Below, piece after piece: positions 39,101 through 54,100 of a stretch of 64,000 nt of DNA. Both the position numbers and the translations under genes were made by a program. The stretch's first letter is position 1, and each line of letters opens with the position of its first letter. The notes beneath the pieces are model-generated. The model had not been told where the DNA came from. It ran no database searches and was given only the letters and a program-made list of their open reading frames with translations. The DNA is taken from positions 19,159,501 to 19,223,500 of the forward strand of contig CM076947.1 of NCBI GenBank assembly GCA_039566865.1, given 5' to 3'. The DNA is from Aurelia coerulea. Lineage: Eukaryota; Cnidaria; Scyphozoa; Semaeostomeae; Ulmaridae.

Positions 39101-42100
39101 CAGTTGCGTTAGTGAGCGTGACAGACGTACTTAGTTTCTTTCTTTCTGGCTGACCTGGAGCCCCTCTTAGATTACAAAGTGGACTTTGTAATAAAAGCCC
39201 ATCCAAATTTGATTTAAAATCGATCTTCAAATTCCTTTTCTGGAAAGTAGACCAAAGACCAAATTCTTTTCCATGTTATAGCTTGGCATAAGAATTAGTC
39301 AATCTATGTATTTTAAGGCTGCCTGGATTTGAATTTTAATGCTTGAATTTTGCTACAAATGGTCAGCCATAAATGCACTGATTTTCTTGTTGACTTTAGA
39401 ACATAGCGTTTTAACGTGTTTGTGAAACTTTAATTTGCTGTCAATTTCGATCCCTAGCAATTTGACGTGATCTGTTGCAGATAATTTGTTCTCACTGATG
39501 TTAGTTAAGTCGCAGTCCTCTCTGCCCTATCAAGCCAAGGAACATTAGCTGGAATTTTCTTGGGTTTGCAACCATTCCATTGTTTGTAAACCATTCGGGC
39601 AATCTACTGAGATCGCTCTCCAAATCGGTAATAATTTCTTGTAGGTCTAGCCCACACGAGTTTATGGTATTATCATCTGCGAAATTACAGATCTCAGAGT
39701 CTAGTCTCATGAGGCATAGATCATTGATGAATATGTTAAAGAGCAAAAGACCCAGGAAAGATCACTACACTAAACGCATACACTAAAGCTCAGCCGCCGC
39801 AAACACTGCACCCAGCCCCAACCAAAGATCACACTAAGGACCAGAAAGGCTTAGTTTTACAGTTGGCTTTTACTTAGCCGCATAGACTAGGCTTCACCTT
39901 AGATTTTGGGACCTTGCTTGAGTCAATCTGACAAGCGGTTGCTGATTTATGGCAAAGGAAATCTACAGCTGCTGCTCCACAGTAGCCATACAAATGAGCC
40001 GCAGTTTTTTTGGAACACCCTTTACACAAAAGACGAAAGTACTAACCACTGGGCCACTTACCATTATGTAGCGGCAATACCGATGAATCTCTCTTTTCAG
40101 TTTTGGACTTTTCAACTCTTTGTATCTGATTAAATTGTACGGTTTCTGCTTTTATTCCAGGCTACAAGGTATGCCCTTCACTCCAGGATCGTACAAAACG
40201 ATAGCCGATGATGAATTCGCAGTCGTGATCTTCTGCACAAAACACGAAGAAGAGAAAGCATTGAAGCTCAAACATGAATTAGAGACAGTACAAGATATCA
40301 AACCAATCTCGATTAATGCTGAAGACTGGGAGACATCTAGGACAATTATTTTGCTATTATCAAAACATACCCAGACCGAGGAAGGTAAGATGCATCAGAG
40401 GATTTGCTGCCTCGTGTCTAATAAAATTGACCCCCCCCCCCCCCCCCATAGAGAAACCTCTATGAAGACAAATCAGTTTGAGTTTGCAAGTTGCTCTTTG
40501 CGCTAGGTAAGTTAACAAGTGCAATGGTGTTTGAAGAATGCTGCTCCCCGACTATCAGAGGAATTATATTGACAAGGTTTTTACTTCATAACGTTTTCTA
40601 TGAAGCTGTTTCATGTGATCTAGTCACAGTAAGCCCAGGCGGTTGATTGAACGATAATAAGTTGAAAACTTCAAAATGCTTAATTGTAATACCTTTTTTC
40701 TTACTTGTTACTTCTCTACGACTGGATTGTGTTTCATTTATTCATTCTGTACTGCGTGATCGTTCAAATGGGAGAGTTCGATGTGAAATAACTAATGCAG
40801 TACTATATAATAGTACAAGGACTGAATCTTTTCTTCAACCCAAGTTTAATAATCTATTTTGTCTTCGATCGCAATCCGCCATCCAAAGACTACATTCGTA
40901 AGGTAACATATCAAAATGTTCCTCAATCATCGAACCATACTTTCCAATTTATTCATCTGTAATGTTTAAATGAAAAAATCTGCCACTTTATCGATACAAG
41001 TCTAGTGAAATTAATTTTCTCCCTATGCTTGCTTCAGAGAATCTAATCAAACACATTTTTCGTCGATAACCATACCTTTCTAAACATCCTATCAAATTGT
41101 TAAGCAATTTATATTCTATTTATCTAGCTCAGCTGCAAAGCTTCTTACAACTCTAAAATTTCACAAATAAGATACAGCTATATTTCCATATGTTATCCTA
41201 GTAATTTCCAAACAAATGATGTCATTATCTTGTACTTAAAATCAGTGGATAACTCGAAAAAGAAATGAGATATCAAAAAGATTTGAACAAGGTTTTATAT
41301 CATTCAACGGTACTATTCGTTTGCATCGATGAAAACATTCGCTTCACATCACCTTCAACATTGCATGATTCTTTTGCAGATTTGATTGAAGCCATAGAAG
41401 AAGCAGCGGAAAGGGGAATCCCCATCTTCAACATTGGTCTCGACAGCTGGTTCAGTATTTTTGGCCCAAGTAATTGGGAAGATCAAGAACTTCGTTTGAA
41501 GCTAATGAATTCACTCGCCAGGTTGAACCAAACACCAGATACAACTTTGGATCCGAACCACACTAATTTTCATGGGCTCGTGAAAGGTAAGTTCAGAGTT
41601 GATGTAGAATCATCCGCGTTAATCTAGCGACCTATTCCTTTTTCAGTGGTGTGGCTGTAAAACACCTTTCAACAATGCTCCCTAATACATTGATTTTGCA
41701 AACCGGAGATTTAATAGGTAAACCTAGAGTTAGCTCTAATCCTGTGTTAACTTAAAGGGGCAGTCAGACGTGATGTTGCGCGGGACATTTCCATTGTATT
41801 TGCATGAAAAGTCCTTAGGCCTAGCATCGACTCGTCAATGGAGATTTTGAATTGGATTATCGCACATTTCAATCCATCTCCATCGACATTGTTCTTGACA
41901 ATCTCAAGGATTTAATTGACAGATATTGTTCGTCTATGTCGATTTCATGTATTTGCAAAGTTATTTTGTTTATCACAAATTCCTGAAAGTCGTAAACAGC
42001 GATTTTGCAGAAGCAACTTTGAAGCTGCGAAGAGATAATCTACAAGTCGAAGTGGGCAAGAAACTCGCCAAAGAATCTGGTTTTTGAGTCAGATTTATGA

Positions 42101-45100
42101 TGTTAGGTGAAACCGAAAGGTGAATAGAACCTTCTCACACTCTACTGGATTCATTGCTCAATTAATTTCATCAGAATTACAGCGAACAAAGAGGTACAGT
42201 AGACATGTTTTGGTATTTAGGCCTATACGAATTGGATTGTTACACGCAGAATCTGATACCCGCGTTTCGCGTCTGACTGCCCCTTTAAAGGAGCTGTACA
42301 AGCTATACTTCCAAAATTCCTAGACTTTCTCTCCCTAATGCAGGCAGGTAGCAGCAGATAAATTGCAAATGAAGATGTTTTCTACAAGTTTAAACCCCGT
42401 AGAATTCGCCAGTGCTATCAGATTTTCTATGCCATCAACGGTTATAGAGATACAGCTGGATTCTAAGCGACGAGTTTCAGATGTGTTTAGCCTAAACACA
42501 CGGAAGGCAACAGGCAAGCTAAAGAAATTGTAAGCCACGCGCCAATTAGAGATGAATTTCTCATAGAATTTGATGATATTGGCCTGCTGATCTTTGTCTT
42601 TGACTAATCAAAATTTACGTTAATTGAGATAAAGAAAAAAAATCTTGTACCAAAGGCATTGCAGTGGCATGTTGGACCATCCCACCGAGTTACCAAGCTT
42701 TTGAAACTATGCTCAGGTTGTTAGCGGATTTTTTGGCTCATTTTGTAAGCAGTTTCAAATCGGTGGTTCTTATAACTTTAGGCTGTTATTAGTGCCGACA
42801 GTAATCTGAGTTGGCCTATCATGAGTAAGATTGTTTAGGTTTCGCGATCTTATCTGGGGTCCCCCAAGGCTCGGTGTTAGGTCCTACTTTTTAATGTATA
42901 TATAAATGATCTTTTTCTGTTTATTAAACAAACGCTATATAATTATGCCGACGACAAACGCTTGCTTGTTTCTCTAGGACTCTACCAGATTTGGTGCGAG
43001 ACTTAGAGGCAGAAGCAGGCGTTGCACGGAAAACCATATGATTGCAAATCCATCAAAGTTTCATGCACTGTTAATTGACCAGACAACTACCAGTGGTGAG
43101 AAAATAAGTATTCAAGGAAAAACAATCATGTCTGAAGATTCCGTCAAACTTCTCGGGATTCAACTAGATTATAAACTAAACTTTGATCCTCACATCGCAG
43201 TACTTTGTAGAAAAGCTGCAACTCAACTTAAAGTCCTAAAGAGGCTTCGAGCTTATAGTTTTGATGCGAGAGAAGTCCTTGTTCAAGCTTTGTTTATTCT
43301 AATTTCAATTATTGTCCTTTAGTATGGCATTTTTGTTCAGCTAAATCAATGCATAAGATTGAGAAGGTACAAGAACGTGCACTTAGGTTCCTTCATAATG
43401 ATCATGTCAGGACCTTCTACTGAAATCAAAACGATTTGTTTACCGACTTAGAGCTATCTCCATAGAAATGTTCAAGACTCTAAATGGTCTGAATCCATCC
43501 TTCATGAAAGAATTTTTCGTTAGATCCTCTAATTATTCATCGCGAAATCCTAATAACCTTACTCATTACAGACCAAACCAGGTTACTTTCGGTGCTCGCA
43601 GTCTCAAGTTCTTAGGACCGCAGATTTGGAATTGCTTACCAAATGAGCTAAAATCGGCTGAAAGCCTTAATATTTTCAAAAGGTTAATATCACAATGGGA
43701 TGGCCCCACGTGCAAATGCAACGCCTGTCGTTTTACTGTAAATAATGTACAAACCGTTTAAAAAAATTTATTTATTTTAATTTAATTACTGTATCCATCG
43801 ATTTTGATTAGTTTCCATGTACATATGTACATAGTAGACTAGATGATTTTTTTCAATCGATGTAAAATAAAGATACAACAACAACAGCGATGAATAATCA
43901 TAGAATCTCTTTTGGAAAATATCTTTCATGAATGTCTTGATAGAGCTTCTAGGGTGATCAAGTTTGCAGACTTGCTAGGGCCTTTTTATATGTAATATAT
44001 TCCAAACTTAATTTTTACAATACACATTACGAACTACATTACCTCCAAAATTACTCTACAATACTACTAGGACGATCAACCCCAGGGAGCAAACGCAGGC
44101 TGTGTCTACCCCGATACCATTAGATAAAGATAATGAAAGAATAGGAACTAAACAATTCCTTCAAACAAGTTACAAAATCGGGTGGCTTATGAAGGGATAG
44201 GTAAGTAACTACAGACATTCACTCGAATCGACCAATTTCATGGATAACATGTAGCGTAAGCTCAAGAATATATCTATTTAAAGAAATGGCAAAATCTATA
44301 TTGTCATACAATAAAAGTTGTCACAAAGCTTCATTTGCAAGATTTACATATCCAAGTGGTCTTACTAATGCATAGATTCCAGCGAGGAGGTCTCGTCTTT
44401 GTACATCAAAGCAAGGTCAGAGCAACAAGAAGTGTCCCGCATCTTTAATACCGTAAACTAGGGCCTTCAGCTGAAGGAAAGGTGGTGAAGACGAAAAAGA
44501 GCAGAAGGGGTATGATAATAATGATAATGATAATGATAACGATAATGATTTTATTTTCAAAGTTGGTGAATTATATAAATAGTCTTCTCTAAAGAGAAGA
44601 GTAACTAATTAAAACTAACCATTTAACTACGAAACTAAATCTTAGATGCTATTTACATATTTTTCTATTGCATTTATCCCCATTCCAAGCTTTTATTATT
44701 TTCTTGAACAAGACGAGGCTAAATTTTGGTTTTTCTTGATCACGTCCGGTGTGGAGTTCCAAAGAATGCTCCGCCTGAATGCTATTGAGTTAAATCCCAT
44801 ATGTTGTTTTCATGTTACGTAATTGTAAGAGATCCTTTACAAGGAAATCATATGTCGTTTCCCTCCTTTTGAACATATCCCTCATAAACATAGGATTTTG
44901 GCAGTTGAAGGACTTGTAACGCTCGATCATAAGGTTCTGGAGTTTTGTTACAAAGATTGGCTTTTCGTTGATTCTCTCGAGAAGTTTCTTAAAGGAAGCG
45001 TCGTAATCGTGGCTCGCACGTTTATGGCCCTATTAACTTCCTTGTTTGACCTTTTCCCAAAGAACATCCAAATAACGGGACCGTGGTTGAAAGTTCACAT

Positions 45101-48100
45101 TTTGAATGCATTATATAGTAGCTTTTCTTTTTGACCATCACGGTATTTAACAACTCTCGAGAATGCTCCAACCCTTTTGTTAGCCTTGGTGCAAATTGAT
45201 GCATCTACCAGAAGGATGTTGTATTGAATTGACTTTGTAGATGAGTGCCCATTATGTATAGGAGCTTGCCAATGATGCCTTATTTTTGTTCCATTCATTT
45301 TTTAACCGATAATATTCACATTTCTAGACTCCTTATCAGGTGTTTTTCGTAGCTTTTTGCAATGTCCATCATGTCATCGGTCTCTTCTCTCGGGCGAGGA
45401 TGTTTGATAGACGCTATTTCATCAAGTACATGTCCCTTGAAATCTTGGAATTGGTCGTAGAGTATGTCAGTCGTGCACGAGGAGGTCGAGGACGCTGGTT
45501 CAGGTTGATTGCTTGATATGTTATTTTCATATTGTGCATCAATATGAGCAGCAGTAATTTCATCACGTGTACAAATACGTGTTCAGATTGATTGCTTGAT
45601 ATGTTATTTTCATCTTATGCATCAGTATGAGTAGCAGTAATTTCATCACATGTACAAGCACGTGTTCAGGTTGATTGCTTGATATGTTATTTTCATCTTA
45701 TGCATCAGTATGAGTAGCAGTAATTTCATCACGTGTACAAACACGTGTTCAGGTTCATTGCTTCATATGTTATTTTCATCTTATGCATCAATATGAGTAG
45801 CAGTAATTTCATCACATGTACAAACACGTGTTCAGGTTGATTGCTTCATACGTTATTTTCATCTTATGCATCAATATGAGTAGCAGTAATTTCATCACAT
45901 GTACAAACACGTGTTCAGGTTGATTGCTTCATACGTTATTTTCATCTTATGCATCAGTATGAGTAGCAGTAATTTCATCACGTGCACAAACATTCTTACC
46001 TATGGCATCTGCTTTCCTGTGGGATATTTTTCATTGCAGGGTACCTCTTTTATGCAATTCGACTTGATGGCTGTTTTCAGTGCTTTAGGCCCTTTTTGGC
46101 CATATATTTTGCAATGTTTTCGAAATACTTGCCTTTACTCTTCTTCCTAACTCTTTCTATTACCTCAAGGACTTTATTTGATCACTCAAGTTAATTTTTT
46201 TCAATATCCTTTCCACTTTTCGAATCAATAAAAATAACAGAATATCAGAGTATTGAAGCACATCTTGCCTCAGCCGCCAACAACAATTTATCGAATGATA
46301 AATTCTTGCGAAGTATAATCGTAACCACAACCCTAACCCTAGCCCTAACCTGAACCCTAAAGCCCTAATCCTAACGCCTTAACCCTGGCCCTAACCCTGA
46401 CAAACAGTTTCGCATTCAATCAGAAGACAAACTGTTGGTTAGACCATTGTCATAGAGGTAAGCGACGGTAAGAGACTTCAGTTTTTTATATCAAGTAAAA
46501 TATAATCTAAATATACAATTCATTACTGGTCCCATCCACAGCAGGAAACGACATGAAGTCACCTAGTTCCCATTGCAGATGGGACGTACAAATTATAGCA
46601 CAAAATTTCCAAAAGCAAAGCAAGAAACAAGATTTTGTTTATGTTTGAAAGCAAAATTTTAATCCATCGTGATTGAAAGGTTGTTAATCAAGAACCTGCC
46701 TATAACAAGAGTTGAAATATCTTTATTCATTAATTTCTTTATTTCATCTTAGGTATTAGAAAGCGGATGGATCCTCCAAAGTTTCAATTAACGGGTCTCT
46801 ATGGCGTCGAAGTTGTTGGCTCCGATCCACCTGAAAAAGTTACAAAGTACTCCGACCTTGAAGATGAGACTATTCAAGTACGTACGGCATTAAAGAGAAT
46901 CTAAGCATGTATGAGCCTTCGATGAAAATAGCCCTGCAAAGATAATGGGCCGTGACACGTAGCAAATCATATTCGGGTAATTGATCCATGTGAACAGGAC
47001 ATACTTATATGTGATAGGCTAGAATTTGACCGCAAGTGGCTTGAGCCACTTTTATATGCTTACATTCCCTTTAAATGTAGACTCGTGATTGAGGTCCCTC
47101 CACTTTAGCTCGTTGAATTGAACTGATAGTTGTTGTTGTTACTTCAGTGAGGGACTTCGTTCCAAACACTTCAGAAAATGCCAAAGAGTTTCTTGCAGGG
47201 CCAATTCTTTGGAACCGACGAATTTTGAATAGCTTGATCGGACTGGTTAATTTTTTTGCAATTCAAACTTCCTGCCAAAGGCAAACAAATACGAGAACGA
47301 TCAAAATCTCGAGGAATTATCATTATTGTTATTATCAATTTTATTTTAACGTTGGCAACTTAAATGAATACAAAAAGCTAATTGAAGCCAACAAATTAAT
47401 ACAATATATACAGTATTTTCCCGCATATAAGAAACACAAATTTAAGAAACACAGACCCTGATTTTCAAAATAATGCCCCCATTTTGTTAGAAACTTGTTC
47501 CGGTCTGAAAAAGCCTTTTTTCTTATATAGAAACTATGTATTGAAACCTTGGAATTTTTCAGCTTCCAATTGCCTTAAATTGTACATATTTAAATGAAAA
47601 CAAGAATTTTGTATGCAAACTAAGTAAAAAGCACCGTCTTGGAATCATTGTATCATTTTCTGGAAGTGAAAATTTGCAAATACAATTCAAAATAGAATTT
47701 GTTTGTATCACAATCATAGAGCTCGATGGTACTTGATCTTTGTAATAAGAAACTTTACCCTGACCTCATTTTGTAAGAAACGCATCAGACATGAAATTGA
47801 AAAAGTTGTTTCTTACATGCGGGACACTACTGTATACAGGGTGCCCCAAAATATTGTGCCCCGTTTGCCTAAAGATTGCGACAAAATGGCAAAAGATTCT
47901 CGCTAAACTTTTATATGATGTTGCTCTTCAGATGTTCAAATAAAGTTTGCTACCATCCCCGTAAAAATCCGTTGCAAAATGATGGAGCTATAACCTTCGG
48001 AAGACCACATTTGCCTGATGACTGAAGCCAGCAGTCGGCCATTTTGTCTTTCTATTTCGCTGTGATAAGTAGCTCCAAGTGAGGTCAGAAATAGTGGAAC

Positions 48101-51100
48101 TCTCTGAGGATTATCGGAATGTTCACGAGAGCTATGACATTGGAGGCTGCTGTTTCATTGCATCTATGAAGCTATTTATCGCTGCAAAATAGGAAGACAA
48201 AATGGTTGACCGCTGGTTTCAGTCATATTTCAATTTCAATTCAATTCTCAAATAGCCTGCCATAACACTACGGTTATACCGTTCAACAGCTAGACGAGAT
48301 AACTAACTAAACATAACAGATCAAAACAATTAAAACAAACATAATTATAAACAAAAGTAGCCAAAGCTTCAAACTGGATCGGTATGTGTCTTTCATAGTG
48401 CAAATTTTGTCTCTTGAAGGTCATAGCTAGTTATCGCTATTGAAATACTGCCGGACGCTGCTAACTACGACTCATAATCAAACGCCATTATTTTGAAATG
48501 ACTATGACTGCCTCGTTTCGATAAGGGCCTAGGCGCAGAAAAGCAAGAACATTTGTAGTTTTGAAATGAAACAAATTGATTTGAAAACTTGACAATAAAT
48601 CAGTTAATGCTTAGCGAAAGCAGCAAAATAGTACCTACATACAAGATTTGATATTGTCGCCAACTGTTTTCATGGTATTCTTGTTCGTAAGACTTTGTTC
48701 TGTCCGGCTAAGCTCCTTGAAACTCTGCTTTGAGCTTCGAGTTTCCGTTGGTCAACATCAATCAATCGAATTTGCAGAAATTCCAATGGCGTTGTATTCT
48801 GTTGTATACTTTGTACATGACTTGTGTATAGCAGCCTCGTTCCCAAGGGCGTTCAAAAGTGAAAAAAGTCAGTCCAAAAATATTGCCGTAATATTATGAG
48901 TCCCAGTAAGAGCGGTCTCGGTCTGGTCATAGCTCCATCATTTTTCAATAGATTTTTATGGGGATGGTAGCAAACTTTAATTGAATATCTGAAGAACAAC
49001 ATCATCGAAAAGTTTGGCGAGAATCTTTTTGCCGTTTTGTCGCAATCTTCAGGCGAACAGGGTTCAATTTTTTGGGACACCCTGTATATATATACGGTAT
49101 ATATAAGTCAAAACGAAAGACAGAATGAGTGCAAGCATCACTGATTTGCTGCAGACTTGTACATTTTTGATATATTTATTGACTTCAATCTTCTTTTCTT
49201 TTAAAAATTGTTTTTGGCTGTGGTACCCAGGGTATCTCGACAGGAAAGCCAATGGGCGCTGTGGGCGCTTTTATGACAGGGAGCTACCTCTATCAGCCTG
49301 TTACCATATACAAGTAAAACAAGTCAATGAAATTACAAAGCTCAAATAAAATTACAGAGTTCATATTAAAAGTTGTATAAAACTATGAAAAACCGAGTGG
49401 AGAAATGTACTGTCTTCAAAGTCTGCAGTTGCAGCCTTCATCGTTCCAATGTTTGACGCTTTTCTTAAATTGTTGCACAGAATTTCAAACCTTAATTTCC
49501 TGTAGAAGAGAGTGTCAAATACGCTACCTTCTATATCGGATTGTTTCAGTACCATGATTAACTGTATTTTCCATATGAAATAAGAATGTATTGGTTTTTC
49601 TCAAATTGTATGCGAGACCTCTTTGCAGGAAGATTTCTTTCATGAAACTGGTGTTTGAATTGTTAGTAGTTTTGAAAATTTCAAGCACTAGCGATTGCAC
49701 ATTTTTCTGATGTATTGTTACAGATCTATCTTTTTCTTATACGGTTGCAAAGCTGGAAGTGTAGTCTTTATACGCAATTCGTAAGGCTCCCTCGTGCAGC
49801 CTATTGATTTTGTTATTCATGTTTTTGCTATGGAACATCCATACCAAAGGACAGTATTGGAAATGACTAGTTACAAATGCTCTTAACAAAAAGTCTTGAT
49901 TTACGAGCTTCTAGATATGCAGACATGCGTGACAAGGCAAATTGTTTGTTACCAGCCTTTTTACAAATATTGCTTACATGCTTTTCAAAACTGAGTTTTG
50001 CAAAAATCAAAACCCCCAAGAAGCAAGCTAATTTAAGAGATCTTTTGCATATCTAACCAAGCAGAATATCACTTTGTTTTAGAAGCTCAAAGAAACATCC
50101 ATCTAAGTACTGATAGCTTGTTTTACAGTGCAGCGCTTCCGGAAAACTGCTTTTTGCAGCGTTCTAGGGTCGGTGGTTTTGAGGTCATGTGCACGCTTTT
50201 TATGAAAAGCTTGGATCAGGCCACAGTTGGCCATAGTACTAAAAGTTTCTTAATTCAACATTTTCACGTTTTAGTACCACGCCCCATGTTCTTTGTGGTT
50301 TTAGGTACATCGCTCTTATTGTTCAACGGTTTTCATATCAGCACGAGTTTCATTGATTAGAAATATTTTCCAATTTCAGATGATAAAGAAACCATCCATG
50401 ATATACCTATATCTTGATCAGTCTTCAAACAAAGTAACCATGGCAACAGACTATATTGTTCAAGGTCTCACTGGTGAGGTAGATCCTGAGACTTTTACGT
50501 TGACGATGAAAAACAGTGCTGGCTCATACAAACTGAGGATCAATGCAGACATGGACAAAATGTATGGAACATATTGGAGTGAAAGAGCCAATAAAGAGGT
50601 AGGCAACTAAAGCTTCTGTTCACTCTAAATTTCTTTGAACGTTGATAAATCAAGCTCAATATACATTCGCCCCCCCCCCCTGTCTGTCTTTGGAATTCAC
50701 GATCCAAAGGGATTATCCTACCTTGCTCAACTTAGGGTTGGTCTCAGCAAGTTAAATTTCCACTAATTCGAGCATAATGTTAAGGATACCATAAACCCGA
50801 TGTGCCCAACAAGCGATGGCATTGAGGACATGGAGCACTCTTTGTTGCTCTGCCCTTCTTTTGATGCTCCATGACGAGATCTTCTCGCTGGAACGACCAT
50901 CTGTACAAATCACCAATCTTTCAAATGATGCTTTAGTGCAGCTTTTATTAATGGTGATCAAGACCTCTCTTATGACTTGAACAGAAATATACTCGAACTA
51001 ACTTTGCATTACATTCACGAAACTGGTCGGTTTGACTAAGATCTTTCAAACCTCAGCCATGCACAAAGCAGCCACCAAGTCTCTTCGCGTAAATGTTTCC

Positions 51101-54100
51101 TTTTCTTTGTAAATTCTGTTTCACATCAGATGACAGGCATTTGATTTACTTTAAATAACTAGAATGAGTTGCGCTCGCATTGATCGCAACCCTGACCTGA
51201 CATCTGATGTAGGACGGCATCTAGTATAGTATCCAGTAGTTTTTAATTCGTTCGAAGTGTAGTTGTATTTAGTTTAACGTTGCGTGTCTTTTCATATTGG
51301 CCATGGGGTAGTCATTGCCTTTTGCTCCCCATATGGTATCGTCCCCGTAGTGTTGTATAGTGATTAGAAAAGTATAGCAGAATTAAGATTTATTTTAAGA
51401 TTTTGATATGAATAAGAAAAAATCAAGCTCAGGTATACAGTAGCAACCCGCATAAAAGAACGTATGATTTTTGGAGGCAGCCTAAAAGAGGTTCTTGACT
51501 AACTGATGTAATAATCAAGTCCAGCCTGTAGGGTTCTCAAAAAGGTGCTTACAGTTGGTACTGTGCAAATGTGTTTTTGTTTCGTGCAGGCCTTGCGTTC
51601 ATTAAGATGGTTCTCTTGCCTAAGAATTCTCAAGAATTGTTGAGAAAATGTTTAGATTCTTAAAAGTTCTTGTTTCAAATATGACTCAATAGTTCTTATC
51701 AGAATGTCAAGAATTCTTGAAAATTTTTAAGACGTCTTAAGAGTTCTTGAGAATTCTTGTCAGGTTAATATGCACAAGGTCTGTACTGCAGATATGCTAG
51801 TGTATCCCTTCTTTTTTTTCTTTTTTTTTATATCAATCTCAAAGAAAAAAAAACTACAATACAAGAATCTGAGCCAATCATAGCGGGAAAAGACACATGA
51901 TCATCTAGTCCCCACTATGAATGACTCTTACAATAAATATAAACAATAATCTAATCTAACTAACAAAAGAACCCAATACCACACCACACTACTCCACACC
52001 AAAATACACTAAACTAAACAACGAGAAGACACTCTAGGAACAACGAGAAACCATGTAGAGCAGAGCGGCTCCTAGACTGAGGACATTCGTCTAAGTTTTG
52101 CTACATTGAATTAAATTGATATTTACTGTCCTGTTATAGTCATTCAAATTATAGTCATTCCAAAAAAGAAGGCAGCCCCACTCTACATAGCCCCAAGTTG
52201 CACTTCACACTACAATACAGCACAACAATCTCTCACATTACACTACAGACGAAAAGGGATTGCTGCTAATGTTGGTATTTAGTCCAACCGCATAGACCTC
52301 TCAATGAATGACAGGGTTGCTTCTAGGATTATTCTATTGTCGATTATAGTGAACTGAGGGCTGCCGTAGAGAAGCAACTCACACAATGCTTTTGAGTCCA
52401 TATTTGTAAGATCGAGACCGGGGACTTCAGAAAGCTGATCAAGGAGATCACGACGCATTACACGAAACCGATGGCAGTGCAGGAGGAAATGTGCGTTATC
52501 TTCGTTGCCCATACCACACAAGCACAGCGGGCTGACGCAGTCAAAGTTATGACGGAATCTGTGTGCATTGAGTGAGCTAAACTCCACACGAAGTTTCGTC
52601 AAACGCTTGATACCTACGAGGTCTCGAATACCATACATAGTTCTTTTCAAAGGTCGTATTGTCGATAGTAGCTTGCTCTTAAACACTGCCAGAGAGCTGG
52701 CATTTTTTATATCATCAGTCAGTAGATTCCATTCAAACAGTGTGTTATGAAAGTACGTGTTTGTAAACCGAGCCGTTCTTCCTACATTTTGGGCATAATC
52801 CCGAGAGTTTCGAAGATTGTAAGGTATCTGGCGCTCACATGGAATTTTAGCAAACAAATAATCTGGAGAACGCGTCAATCTTAAATTGTAAAAATGGCAC
52901 AGTCTTCTGTACCGTCGCCGGCTATAGAGACCTTCCCAACCCAATTCATCGTATAACCGTTGCCTACTAGTGTAGTGTATCCCTTCTATAACTTGAATAG
53001 TTTTTCAATATAACTGTTTTCGATAACGCTTTTATTGTGAAAGGTTTTGAAGTTTTGAAGTAAAGTACCATCTTTGAAACTATTACGTAAGCTTCTTCAG
53101 AAATTTCAGCCTCTTTGGGGCTCTTGTTTAGAAAGTTCTTTGTCTTTGAATTTCTGCCTCACGGTCCTTAACATTAGGTTCTTTCATGCTGGTTTGTACT
53201 GTATTTAAAACTGTTTCGTAAATGAACCTATCGATTTGTAAACTTTTCACAGCGATCTTTAACTTTTATGCTGCAAGTCTTTTGGGGTATTTTTATGCAC
53301 GTTGTATGGCGTAAACAAAAGCATTTAATGTATGTTCCCTTCTAAGTGCCAACATTTGATAACAGGCCCGGGTGATCATTGGAGAATTAACTGTACCTGT
53401 TGCTTTGTTTTAGTTCACAATATTGGTTTCAAGGGCAGAAGGAGCCTTAAGTGGTCTTTATATCATGGGTGGAGAACAAGCCCCTACAGGAATCGTGCAA
53501 CTCGGCAAGAAAACAGCTGATATCCTCTTTGGAGGGTACATTCTACCAGCAATGTTATCAAACAACAAGATTGTGTTTAATGCGCCGTACCCTGGTATGA
53601 AGAGCGTATACATGACTTATACAGGTTGGTAAAATGCAACGTTTTCTAGGCAGGCATAGCTGTGTAGTATATACCGTACATGGTGCCCCAAAAAAGTTGT
53701 GCCCCGTTTGTGTCCCGTCGCTGCGGTGGAGCTGCTACTTCATTTACCATGTTTTGCATAGTTACGTAGGGTAGTTTTCAACTTAGATTGTTGAGACCTT
53801 GTTTGAGTCAATTTGATAAGTTGTTGTTAATCTATGGACGAAGAAGGGCATAATAAGTGGTTGCTTCAAAAACAACACTTCGTTTGTTTTCCAGCTTTAT
53901 AAAAAAATCAAATGAATTTCAAAGGAGATGGTTCTAGCATCTTGTTCCATGTTTATTAAAGGATTAATGGTATCGTCTTATTGATAAGCAACATTATAAA
54001 CCCGTTTAAGATTACAGAAAACATCTGAATGCACCGCTTCTACCCTTACTTTCAAAATTTTATTGATTTTCGCTCTTCTGGAGGACAGAGGAACTGCTAT

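Noticed and set aside
45498..45995. Possible CRISPR-like array
   Set aside because: The whole 83-bp unit is conserved with no unique spacers, and the DNA is from an animal.
46325..46402. True chromosome end
   Set aside because: The repeats are short and degenerate, and the gene continues on both sides.
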